A stretch of DNA of 10,663 bases from an uncultured Bacillota bacterium. GTDB lineage: Bacteria > Bacillota > Clostridia > Peptostreptococcales > Anaerovoracaceae. Under the pieces are notes generated by a model. It had not been told where the DNA came from and ran no database searches. It saw nothing but the letters and a program-made list of their open reading frames with translations. Positions within the stretch are counted from its first letter, which is position 1. Each line of letters opens with the position of its first letter. Location: positions 1 to 10,663 of the forward strand of contig CAMOXP010000029.1 in the NCBI GenBank assembly GCA_946629205.1, written 5' to 3'. Positions 1-6,381 of this stretch are shown in pieces. The translations under genes were made by a program, and so were the position numbers.

Positions 1-48
1 GAATCGCATGCGGCCGGCGGCGATGGAATGACACACCCCCGCAAACCC

Positions 49-71
49 CAGTTTGTATGTCAGACAAACTG
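49..71. promoter_or_regulatory. 8-bp inverted repeat, possible operator
   Basis: CAGTTTGT at 49-56 is the exact reverse complement of ACAAACTG at 64-71, with a 7-base gap. No run of T follows on either strand, so it does not look like a terminator. It lies just upstream of the -10 element at 97-102, where a regulator of the first gene could bind. The regulator is unknown; the binding role is inference. Confidence 0.4.
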
Positions 72-93
72 CGAGAAGAATAACAACCTGTTG

Positions 94-102
94 TGCTATA
101 AT
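94..102 (+). promoter_or_regulatory. Extended -10 promoter for the AlkZ-related gene
   Basis: TGC-TATAAT at 94-102 has a consensus -10 hexamer preceded by the TGn extended -10 motif. No convincing -35 hexamer is present at the expected distance (around 74-79). Transcription would start near 109, giving a leader of about 120 bases that contains the 14-bp tandem repeats. Confidence 0.55.
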
Positions 103-109
103 AAAACCG

Positions 110-151
110 ACGATGATGAACCAACGATCATATACCGACGATCATATTCCA
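110..151. repeat. 14-bp tandem triplet in the leader
   Basis: Three consecutive 14-base units occur: ACGATGATGAACCA (110-123), ACGATCATATACCG (124-137) and ACGATCATATTCCA (138-151). Units two and three differ at two positions; unit one is more diverged. The array lies immediately downstream of the predicted start of transcription, so it could be a set of operator half-sites or simple replication slippage. There is no direct sign of which. Confidence 0.6.
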
Positions 152-229
152 ATGACTAAGCGAAGAAAATGGTCCGCATGGCTCGGCGCCGGCATCAAAT
201 AGCACATCAACACTAACAACAACATCAAC

Positions 230-907
230 ATGAACATCGATGACTTATATATCAGGACAATCGAGGATCTCGAGCAGGCGGTGGAGGAGCTTGGCTTTCT
301 GCCGTATTTCACGAATTCCATTCCGGGTTTTTCGATAGAGGAACATGTGAATCCGCGGGTCTGGTTCAGCGGCGAGGACGGCACATGGGAATGGAAGGGA
401 CCGGTGATCAACGAACTGAACTGTGCCTACGGCAAGTTCTTCGAGAAGAAGGCTGTGTACATCAGCAAAGACTGGTTCCCGGATTTTGCAAACTACCGGC
501 GGGACGGATACGACTTCGATGCCCGATTTGAGGACGGGCTGGCACCTTATAGGGATAAGTTCCTGTACGATCTGGTGGCAAGCGAGAGCCCGGTGCTTTC
601 GAATCGCCTGAAGGCCCTCGGCAACTTCCGAAAGGGCGGCAACAAGGGCTTCGATACGGTCATCAACCGACTGCAGGCCCAGGGGTACGTGGTCATCAGC
701 GACTTTGTGTATATGGTCGATAAGCACGGCAAAGAATACGGATGGGGCGTTGCGGAGTATTCCACACCGGAACGGTTTATGGGCAAAAGCTTCACAGACC
801 GGGTCTATCAGCGCACGCCGGAGGAATCCTTCGAACGGATCCGGCAGCATTTGCACGAAATCTTGCCGGAAGCGGACGACCGGGCGATCCGTAAACTGCT
901 CAAATGA
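230..907 (+). CDS. AlkZ-related protein (YcaQ/AlkZ-like, 225 aa)
   Basis: I recognise this as the short AlkZ-related family found in Clostridia and relatives. Characteristic stretches are LGFLPYF (21-27) and IPGFSIEEH (31-39), a Trp-rich segment (VWFSGEDGTWEW, 44-55), and YGKFFEKKAVYISKDWFPDFANYRRDGYDFDAR (68-99, conserved block). LQAQGYVVISDF (148-159) and the EYGWGVAEYSTPE region (169-181) follow. AlkZ/YcaQ enzymes are DNA glycosylases that unhook interstrand cross-links and act through a QxQ or QxD motif. Q149-A-Q151 is present here, but I cannot say it is equivalent, and this protein is much shorter than true AlkZ (about 370-400 aa). Glycosylase activity is therefore unproven. The ATG at 230 has no visible Shine-Dalgarno sequence, which is unusual for this window. 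It is chosen because homology-like sequence begins right after it and no better in-frame start exists. It is probably cytoplasmic and has its own promoter. Confidence 0.65.
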   Translation: MNIDDLYIRTIEDLEQAVEELGFLPYFTNSIPGFSIEEHVNPRVWFSGEDGTWEWKGPVINELNCAYGKFFEKKAVYISKDWFPDFANYRRDGYDFDARFEDGLAPYRDKFLYDLVASESPVLSNRLKALGNFRKGGNKGFDTVINRLQAQGYVVISDFVYMVDKHGKEYGWGVAEYSTPERFMGKSFTDRVYQRTPEESFERIRQHLHEILPEADDRAIRKLLK

Positions 908-966
908 CCGAAGTAATCAAACAATTGGAGAAATCAAACAACCGAAATGCTTTAATAACCGAAGTA
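907..966. repeat. Short dispersed repeats in the intergenic spacer
   Basis: The spacer before the carbonic anhydrase gene is built of short repeated words: ACCGAAGTA at 907-915 and 958-966, AATCAAACAA at 915-924 and 932-941, and a third ACCGAA at about 941. No clear terminator or paired -35/-10 is present. The A-rich composition resembles a slippage-derived leader. Confidence 0.4.
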
Positions 967-997
967 CCCAAATAAACAGAAAGGGCAAGGGAACACC

Positions 998-1573
998 ATG
1001 ATTTCAGCAACAGAAGCGAAGAAAAAACTGATCGAAGGCAATCAGAAATACCTTGATGCAAAGGCAGGAACAGGCAATATCTCCAAGGCGATGCGCCTGC
1101 AGACGGCTGAGCAGGGGCAGCATCCCTACGCCATCGTCATCACATGTTCGGATTCCAGAGTTATCCCGGAGAGCATTTTTTCTGCCGGGATCGGGGACTT
1201 GTTTGTGATCCGGGTCGCAGGGAACGTACTGGACAATCATCAGCTTGGGAGCATCGAATACGCGGCGGAGCATCTGGGAACGAAGCTGATCGTCATGCTG
1301 GGGCACACCCGGTGCGGCGCGGTCGGTGCCGTTCTCGCAGGTCATTCCGGCGGCTTTATCGATTATCTCCTGAAGGATATCGCGCTGGCGATCGGTGATG
1401 AGAAGGATGCCTTTAAGGCCAGCTGCCTGAACGTGCAGCACGGCGTTCAGCGGATTCGGCATGAACTTAAGATCCATCCTATCGAAGACGAGAAGGGGCT
1501 TGAAGTCATCGGCGCGATCTATCACATTGAGGACGGGACCGTTGAATTCCTCTCGGAGGACGGGGAAGAATGA
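998..1573 (+). CDS. Beta-class carbonic anhydrase (191 aa)
   Basis: The enzyme interconverts CO2 and bicarbonate in the cytoplasm, supplying bicarbonate for carboxylations or balancing pH. The family signature is intact: CSDSR at 50-54 provides the first zinc cysteine (C50) and the Asp/Arg dyad (D52, R54). HTRCGAVGA at 103-111 provides zinc ligands H103 and C106. The conserved IRVAGNVLDN segment (71-80) and GSIEYA (84-89) lie between them. The length of about 190 aa is normal for short bacterial beta carbonic anhydrases. The ATG at 998 is preceded by an AAGG-type ribosome-binding site at about 987-990. The gene lies 90 bases after the AlkZ-related gene with no visible terminator, so it may be co-transcribed. 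No carboxylase or transporter gene lies beside it to suggest a specialised role. Confidence 0.95.
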   Translation: MISATEAKKKLIEGNQKYLDAKAGTGNISKAMRLQTAEQGQHPYAIVITCSDSRVIPESIFSAGIGDLFVIRVAGNVLDNHQLGSIEYAAEHLGTKLIVMLGHTRCGAVGAVLAGHSGGFIDYLLKDIALAIGDEKDAFKASCLNVQHGVQRIRHELKIHPIEDEKGLEVIGAIYHIEDGTVEFLSEDGEE

Positions 1574-1605
1574 GCGACATGAAACTGTGAAAACACGGCT
1601 TGATA

Positions 1606-1614
1606 TGGTATACT
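1606..1614 (+). promoter_or_regulatory. Extended -10 promoter for the YhgE/Pip operon
   Basis: TGG-TATACT forms an extended -10 element 33 bases after the carbonic anhydrase stop codon. Positions 1585-1592 hold no good -35 hexamer, which is common for extended -10 promoters. Transcription would start near 1621, just before the TTGCAATC repeats. The word GGTATACT recurs in the promoter at 6341-6348. Confidence 0.5.
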
Positions 1615-1628
1615 GAACTATATTGCTT

Positions 1629-1661
1629 TTGCAATCGTTATTGCAATCAAATGTTGCAATC
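1629..1661. repeat. Three TTGCAATC direct repeats in the leader
   Basis: TTGCAATC occurs at 1629-1636, 1641-1648 and 1654-1661, with periods of 12 and 13 bases, about one helical turn and a bit. Each copy carries the palindromic core TTGCAA, and the middle copy extends to the palindrome ATTGCAAT. The array lies at or just after the predicted transcription start and ends before the ribosome-binding site at 1665-1670, which is a plausible repressor position. Confidence 0.6.
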
Positions 1662-1682
1662 AATAGAAGGAATTATCTACCC

Positions 1683-3761
1683 GTGAAAACGATATTCGCT
1701 GTATTCAAAAATGACATACGCGCGATCGTGAAGTACTTTTTCGTACTTGTCATTGTCGTGGCTATTGGCACGATGCCGTCGCTGTATGCCTGGATCAACA
1801 TCTATGCGAACTGGGACCCCTATGTCAATACCGGCAATCTGCCTGTTGCTCTGGCCTCCAGGGACAGCGGAATCGATCTCAAAAACGGCACCCATGTAAA
1901 CAATGCAGAAGAGGTTATTGCGGACGTCAAAGACGACGAGGACGTAGCATACACGCCTCTGGACGACCCGGAGGAAGCCATTGAAGGCGTCCGCTCTGGC
2001 AGGTTTTATGCTGCCATTGTTTTTGAAGACGGGTTCACCTATGACATGCATCATTTCGAAGAGGCGATCGGCGACAAAGAGGCGAAGATCACCTACTATA
2101 CAAACGTGAAAAAGAACGCGACCGCCATCAAGATGACGGACGCCATTTCTGAGAATCTGCTCGGTGACATCAATTCCAAATATCTGAAAGAAATGCTGAC
2201 GCAGTACTTCAGCGATACAGGGGACGTACTCGACGAGGTGGATACAGATGAGGCGGTGGATACGGCGCTGGCTCAGCTGATCAGCACCAGAGACGCCATT
2301 CACGACTATAACGCCTCCATCGGTCAGATCAAGTCCACGAAAGGGGACGTGACAAAGTCCCTGAAGAACGCGCGGAAGAATCTGAAACAGGCCAGAAAGG
2401 ACGGCAGCTCTGATATCGCAAAAGCAAAAGCACAGATCGACGATGCAAAAGCAACCATCGACGATGTTAAAAAAACCATCGAAACAAGAACAGGGGAACT
2501 GAAGACACTCATCAGCGACTTGAAGACGACCGTGGAATCCCTGCAGGGCCCGCTTGATGAAGCGGAGAAACAGAAACTGAAGGAAAAAGCGCTGGATGAT
2601 ACGGACCGCGTCCTGACGATCCTGCAGGATCTGCGGGCAATGCTCCCGGACGATCCGCAGACAACTGCCGGGAAGGCAGCAGCAGATGCGCTGGACCTCA
2701 TGATCAAACATACAAAGAATATCAAAGCGCTGCTGGAGAAAGATCCGACTTCGCCGGCGATCCTGTCAGATCTGGACACGCTGAAGCAGATGCTCACAAA
2801 TGATCTGGGGCCAAGCCTGAAACTGATGATGACTGACATCAGCAAAGCCCTTGAAAGAACCAAGCCGATGCTGAAAACCGTAGACGGCATTCTGGACGAC
2901 ATCAACCCCGTACTGAAAAGCGCCGAATCAACAACCGACAGCCTGGATGCGTCTCTTTCCAGTCTGCAGGCAATGCTCACGCCGCTGGAGACGAAGCTGG
3001 ACGATATCATCGCCCAGGTGCAGGACGCCGATGACGGGGACAAGGCAGAGGTGCTCACAAATCTGCTCGGCAATGATGCGGAACAGTACAGCACATTCTT
3101 TACGGATTTCGTGGAAGTGGAAACCGAGCAGTATTTCAAGCCCGTTTCCTACGGCGCTGCCATGACGCCGTTCTATTCGATCATCGCCCTTTGGGTAGGC
3201 GGCGTTATGCTGGTCACACTGATGAACTGCAATGTGGACCGGCGGAAATACCCGCGCATCACAGAAACCCAGGGATTCTTCGGCAGATATCTCATATTCT
3301 TCCTGATCGGGCAGATCCAGGCAGCCGTTGTCGTGGCCGGGGATATTTTCCTGCTGCACTGCAGTCCGGCACACCCGTGGCTCATGTGGCTCGCAGCATC
3401 TGTGACCAGCATGGTATTCGTGGCTTTGATCTACGCCCTGACGCTCGCCTTCGGAGATATCGGCCGGGCGGCAGTCATCGTGATCATGATGCTGCAGATC
3501 TCGGGCTCCAGCGGGACCTTCCCGATCGAGATCCTGCCGCCTATATTCAGCAAGATCTACCTGTTCTTCCCATTCCCGTACGCGATCAACGCTATGCGTG
3601 AGGCGATCTGCGGGCTGTATCAGAATGATTTTGTGATCTATCTTGCCCAGCTGATGGTATTCTTCCTGGCCGCTGTTGCAATCGGCGTGCTGCTCCGGAA
3701 ACCGTTCGCAGGCGTGAAGCAGTTCATGTACGATAAAATGAGAGAAACGGAGGTGATGTAA
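1683..3761 (+). CDS. YhgE/Pip family membrane protein A (692 aa)
   Basis: This is a large membrane protein of the YhgE/Pip (phage infection protein) family, related to the EsaA/YueB proteins of type VII secretion and to ABC-2-type permeases. The substrate or partner is unknown. A first membrane helix (about 18-38) runs into the family block PSLYAWINIYANWDPY (32-47). A long extracytoplasmic part follows, with predicted coiled coil at about 190-470. At least five C-terminal helices lie at about 495-672 and include GTFPIEILPPIF. I choose GTG at 1683 because AGAAGG at 1665-1670 precedes it and the typical N-terminus (MKTIFAVFKND) begins there. A TTG at 1623 would add 20 residues encoded by the repeat-bearing leader. 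The stop overlaps the next start as TAATG. In Lactococcus, Pip is a phage receptor and YueB serves phage SPP1, so phage adsorption is a possible side role. Confidence 0.85.
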   Translation: MKTIFAVFKNDIRAIVKYFFVLVIVVAIGTMPSLYAWINIYANWDPYVNTGNLPVALASRDSGIDLKNGTHVNNAEEVIADVKDDEDVAYTPLDDPEEAIEGVRSGRFYAAIVFEDGFTYDMHHFEEAIGDKEAKITYYTNVKKNATAIKMTDAISENLLGDINSKYLKEMLTQYFSDTGDVLDEVDTDEAVDTALAQLISTRDAIHDYNASIGQIKSTKGDVTKSLKNARKNLKQARKDGSSDIAKAKAQIDDAKATIDDVKKTIETRTGELKTLISDLKTTVESLQGPLDEAEKQKLKEKALDDTDRVLTILQDLRAMLPDDPQTTAGKAAADALDLMIKHTKNIKALLEKDPTSPAILSDLDTLKQMLTNDLGPSLKLMMTDISKALERTKPMLKTVDGILDDINPVLKSAESTTDSLDASLSSLQAMLTPLETKLDDIIAQVQDADDGDKAEVLTNLLGNDAEQYSTFFTDFVEVETEQYFKPVSYGAAMTPFYSIIALWVGGVMLVTLMNCNVDRRKYPRITETQGFFGRYLIFFLIGQIQAAVVVAGDIFLLHCSPAHPWLMWLAASVTSMVFVALIYALTLAFGDIGRAAVIVIMMLQISGSSGTFPIEILPPIFSKIYLFFPFPYAINAMREAICGLYQNDFVIYLAQLMVFFLAAVAIGVLLRKPFAGVKQFMYDKMRETEVM
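3749..3756 (+). promoter_or_regulatory. Strong Shine-Dalgarno inside the YhgE A gene end
   Basis: GGAGGTGA, a nearly full anti-16S match, lies in the last codons of YhgE/Pip A. It serves the overlapping ATG at 3761, so the small membrane protein should be translated efficiently and coupled to its upstream neighbour. Confidence 0.8.
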
Positions 3762-4162
3762 TGGAGCAAAAGCAAGACAACCGTTACAACAACCTCAGTT
3801 CATACGCGGATCAGGTGCATGAAAAAACGAAGAAGCGCATCAAATACAGCGGGATCGCACTGATCCTTCTGCCGGTGGTTTTGGGACTGATCCGATGGAT
3901 GACGCACAGCGACAAAATCTTTTTCCTGGTCATCTGGATTTTTTGTATGTTTGCGATTTCCGCATATCTTGTCAGCGTAGAATACTATGACCATGCCATT
4001 CGCCGCATCGCCGGGGGCATTGATGAAGACGCAACGGAAGATGCGTCAGAGACTGCGGAAGAAGACGCGGCAGAGGCTGTGGTGGAAGATGCGTCAGAGA
4101 CTGCGGCGGAAGATGCGGCAGAGACTGTGGCGGAGGTCGCAGAGGAAGGAGGCGACGAATGA
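3761..4162 (+). CDS. Small two-helix membrane protein with acidic repeat tail (133 aa)
   Basis: I do not recognise a named family. A basic, polar N-terminus (1-28, with KTKKRIKY) leads to two hydrophobic helices at about 29-46 and 53-73, separated by a short loop (THSDK). The two helices imply that both ends lie on the same side of the membrane. After a basic stretch (HAIRRIA) the tail from residue 88 is almost wholly Asp, Glu, Ala, Ser, Thr and Val. It is made of four 8-residue units beginning ED: EDASETAE, EDAAEAVV, EDASETAA and EDAAETVA (93-124). The gene starts in a TAATG overlap and ends in an ATGA overlap, locked between the two YhgE/Pip genes. An accessory subunit of a complex formed by those proteins is therefore likely, though this is inferred from position only. 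Confidence 0.8.
   Translation: MEQKQDNRYNNLSSYADQVHEKTKKRIKYSGIALILLPVVLGLIRWMTHSDKIFFLVIWIFCMFAISAYLVSVEYYDHAIRRIAGGIDEDATEDASETAEEDAAEAVVEDASETAAEDAAETVAEVAEEGGDE
4037..4132 (+). repeat. Two 48-bp tandem repeats built of 24-bp units
   Basis: 4037-4084 and 4085-4132 are 48-base tandem copies matching at 43 positions by my count. Each splits into two related 24-base units, and a half unit (4025-4036) precedes them. The repeat stays in frame and encodes the acidic tail of the small membrane protein. Copy number could vary between strains without a frameshift. Confidence 0.85.
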
Positions 4163-6303
4163 GGAACATTCTGAACATCATCGTCCATGACTTCCGGCGC
4201 CTGACCGCCAGCGTCGTCGCCATCGTGATCCTGATGGGACTCGTTGTGGTTCCCTGCCTTTTCGCGTGGCTCAACATCTTATCCAACTGGGATCCATTTG
4301 AGCCGGCATCGACCGGCCGGGTTCCCGTTGCCGTCGTGAACACAGATGAAGGAACCGATATGCTCGGCATGGAAATCAACGTAGGCGAGAAATTTATCGA
4401 TGCGGTAGGCGGAAACGATATGATCGGATGGAAAATCTTAAGCGACAAGGATAAAGCCATCGACAGAGTCTATGCAGGAGAGTATTACGCGGCAGTCATC
4501 ATTCCCGAGGACTTCAGCGATAAAATCATGAGTTTTACATCCGGCGACCTGCAGCATCCGGTGATCCTGTACTATGAAAACGAGAAGACAAATGCAATTG
4601 CCCCTAAGATCACGGACAAGGTCAGGGACACGCTGAAAGAGGAAATCGACGCGACCTTTGTAGATACCCTTGGCAGCTATATCACAGAGGCTGCTGACGC
4701 CGCAGACGCAGCGGGACTGGATCCGCAGACCGCATTCAGCGATCTGAGCGATAAGATGACCGATCTGAGCATGGATCTGGAAGGCAGCATTGCGATGGTC
4801 AGGGCTTTTTCTGGTCTTTCGGAAGCGGCAAACGATCTGCTGAAGGCGTCGGACGAACTGATCGGCAGCTCCGAGAGCGCCCTTGATCTGGGAGAACAGA
4901 TTCTTGGGTCGGAGGAAGAAAAGATTCCGGAGAAAGTCGATACAACGTCAGTCCGGGATGTGATCAATGAACTGACGACGCTGCTGACAAAGGATCTGGA
5001 TAAGATCGACAGCGACCTGTCCTCCGTCCGCGACGACATGGGGAAATACAATGACTTCGTTCAGAATAAGCTGGAAACGTACAAGACGCTTGTCGGCAAG
5101 ATGAAGCAGTCTACAGATAAAATCGCAAAGAAACTGAAGGACATGGGTCTGACCGGTCTGGCAGCTAGGTTCACCAGGATCTCCGGCAAGCTGCAGCACA
5201 TCCTTGACAGACTGAACAAACTGGAGACAGCGGACGCATCGAACTGGACGATCATGCAGGGGTTCATCGATGAAGTCCTGGCGGATATCGAGTTCTCCGA
5301 AGGATCCATTACCAAAATCAACGCCGATGTGGCAAGCGACCTGGACAAAGAACTCAACCAGGCAGTCAAGGACGCCAGGAAAGCGATCTCCAAGACCCGC
5401 AGCGCACTGGACGGCATGTATGGGGACATGGATCTGCTGGAGGACGCTCTGGACAAGTCGGACAGCGCCCTCAAATCACTGAATGGGGGACTGAGCGGAA
5501 CCGCTGCGACGCTACTCTCCCTGCAGAACGGATGCCGGAACCTGGCGGAGCTGTTCGACAGCTTCTCAGACAGCGATCTTCTGAAGGATGTCAATCACCT
5601 GATGACCAATGACGCAGAAGTGATCGCGGAGAACATGGCGACTCCGATCAAGATGAAAAACGAGAAGATCTATCCGATCAGGAATTTCGGATCGGTCATG
5701 GCGTCGTTCTATACTGTCGTTGCACAGTGGATCGGCGCAATGTTCGCAGCGGTCATGATCTGCGTACATGTGAAACGTCGGGAAGGACTGGAAAAAGCGA
5801 GACTGACGGAACTGTTCGTCGGCAGATACCGTCTGTTCATGATGATCGGCCTGGCGCAGGCGCTCCTCGTTTCGCTGGGCGAACTTCTGTATGTGGGAAT
5901 CCAGTGCCTGCATCCGCTGCTGTTTATTCTGGCGGCGTGCGTGAACAGCATCGTATTCACATTGATCGTCTATTCCCTTGTCTTCGCCTTTGAAAACATC
6001 GGACTGGCTCTCGGCGTGGTCATAATGATCGTGCAGGTAGCAGGGGGAGGAGGGACTTTCCCGGTCGAGGTGCTGCCGCCGGTATTCCGCGCACTGTATC
6101 CGTTCATGCCGTTCCACTACGCGATGGACGCGATGCGCGAATGCGTGGGCGGTATGTACGGGCATACTTATATCAAATGCCTCGGGGCGCTGATCCTCTG
6201 CGGGCTGATCGCAATGGCCGTAGGATTGCTTTTGCATAAGCCGATGAAGGGCTTAATAGAGATCGTCGAAGAAAGCAAACGCGAAAGCGACGTTATGCTG
6301 TAA
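4159..6303 (+). CDS. YhgE/Pip family membrane protein B (714 aa)
   Basis: This is a second, diverged YhgE/Pip protein with the same plan as protein A. Helix one (about 17-38) runs into VPCLFAWLNILSNWDPF (31-47), and the N-terminal domain contains PVAVVNTDEGTDMLG and the YAGEYYAAVIIPEDFS stretch. A long Leu/Asp/Lys-rich coiled-coil-like middle (about 180-480) follows, then a C-terminal membrane block from about residue 510 with GGGGTFPVEVLPPVF, matching GTFPIEILPPIF in protein A. A short charged cytoplasmic tail ends the chain. The ATG at 4159 overlaps the upstream stop as ATGA and has GGAGG at 4148-4152. Two related large subunits and a small one suggest a hetero-oligomeric assembly, possibly a transporter or secretion-linked complex. 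No ATPase gene is present in the window. No terminator is visible before the next promoter. Confidence 0.87.
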   Translation: MRNILNIIVHDFRRLTASVVAIVILMGLVVVPCLFAWLNILSNWDPFEPASTGRVPVAVVNTDEGTDMLGMEINVGEKFIDAVGGNDMIGWKILSDKDKAIDRVYAGEYYAAVIIPEDFSDKIMSFTSGDLQHPVILYYENEKTNAIAPKITDKVRDTLKEEIDATFVDTLGSYITEAADAADAAGLDPQTAFSDLSDKMTDLSMDLEGSIAMVRAFSGLSEAANDLLKASDELIGSSESALDLGEQILGSEEEKIPEKVDTTSVRDVINELTTLLTKDLDKIDSDLSSVRDDMGKYNDFVQNKLETYKTLVGKMKQSTDKIAKKLKDMGLTGLAARFTRISGKLQHILDRLNKLETADASNWTIMQGFIDEVLADIEFSEGSITKINADVASDLDKELNQAVKDARKAISKTRSALDGMYGDMDLLEDALDKSDSALKSLNGGLSGTAATLLSLQNGCRNLAELFDSFSDSDLLKDVNHLMTNDAEVIAENMATPIKMKNEKIYPIRNFGSVMASFYTVVAQWIGAMFAAVMICVHVKRREGLEKARLTELFVGRYRLFMMIGLAQALLVSLGELLYVGIQCLHPLLFILAACVNSIVFTLIVYSLVFAFENIGLALGVVIMIVQVAGGGGTFPVEVLPPVFRALYPFMPFHYAMDAMRECVGGMYGHTYIKCLGALILCGLIAMAVGLLLHKPMKGLIEIVEESKRESDVML

Positions 6304-6307
6304 CTCA

Positions 6308-6328
6308 CGGATTTGCAACTTGAATCCG
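6308..6328. promoter_or_regulatory. CGGATT-N9-AATCCG dyad over the -35 element
   Basis: CGGATT at 6308-6313 and AATCCG at 6323-6328 are exact inverted repeats. The right arm overlaps the -35 hexamer at 6320-6325, so a bound protein would compete with or contact RNA polymerase. The MerR protein at the operon end is an obvious candidate. However, MerR sites usually lie between -35 and -10 in a 19-20 bp spacer, and this spacer is 17 bp. Confidence 0.45.
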
Positions 6329-6348
6329 AAGCGACCAGGCGGTATACT
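6320..6348 (+). promoter_or_regulatory. Promoter of the DUF4125-TPR-DUF4037 operon
   Basis: TTGAAT (6320-6325), a 17-base spacer and TATACT (6343-6348) make a near-consensus housekeeping sigma promoter. It lies in the 78-base gap after YhgE/Pip B, with a start of transcription expected near 6355. Just after that, AAGTACAG occurs twice (6355-6362 and 6364-6371), the second copy running into the ribosome-binding site. Confidence 0.75.
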
Positions 6349-6381
6349 TACAACAAGTACAGAAAGTACAGGAGGCATGCC

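Noticed and set aside
49..71. The 8-bp dyad as a transcription terminator
   Set aside because: No T-run follows on either strand and the stem is AT-balanced, so an operator is more likely.
245..856. Long open frame on the - strand opposite the AlkZ-related gene
   Set aside because: It is a mirror of codon bias in the + strand gene, with Cys/His/Arg-rich composition, no recognisable domain and no ribosome-binding site.
1623..1682. TTG start adding 20 residues to YhgE/Pip A
   Set aside because: The added residues are encoded by the TTGCAATC repeats and there is no ribosome-binding site; GTG at 1683 fits the family N-terminus.
1677..2711. 344-codon - strand frame opposite YhgE/Pip A
   Set aside because: The low-complexity Cys/Phe/Arg-rich translation is typical of antisense shadow; the + strand gene is clearly real.
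3972..4460. - strand frames rich in Pro/Leu/Ser across the acidic repeat
   Set aside because: They arise only from reading the 24-bp repeat backwards.
1683..6303. Type VII secretion locus
   Set aside because: YhgE/Pip proteins are related to EsaA/YueB, but no EssC-type ATPase, WXG100 protein or EssB-like gene is in the window.
6313..6381. TTG start adding 23 residues to the first DUF4125 protein
   Set aside because: It lies upstream of the predicted promoter, while ATG at 6382 has a strong AGGAGG.
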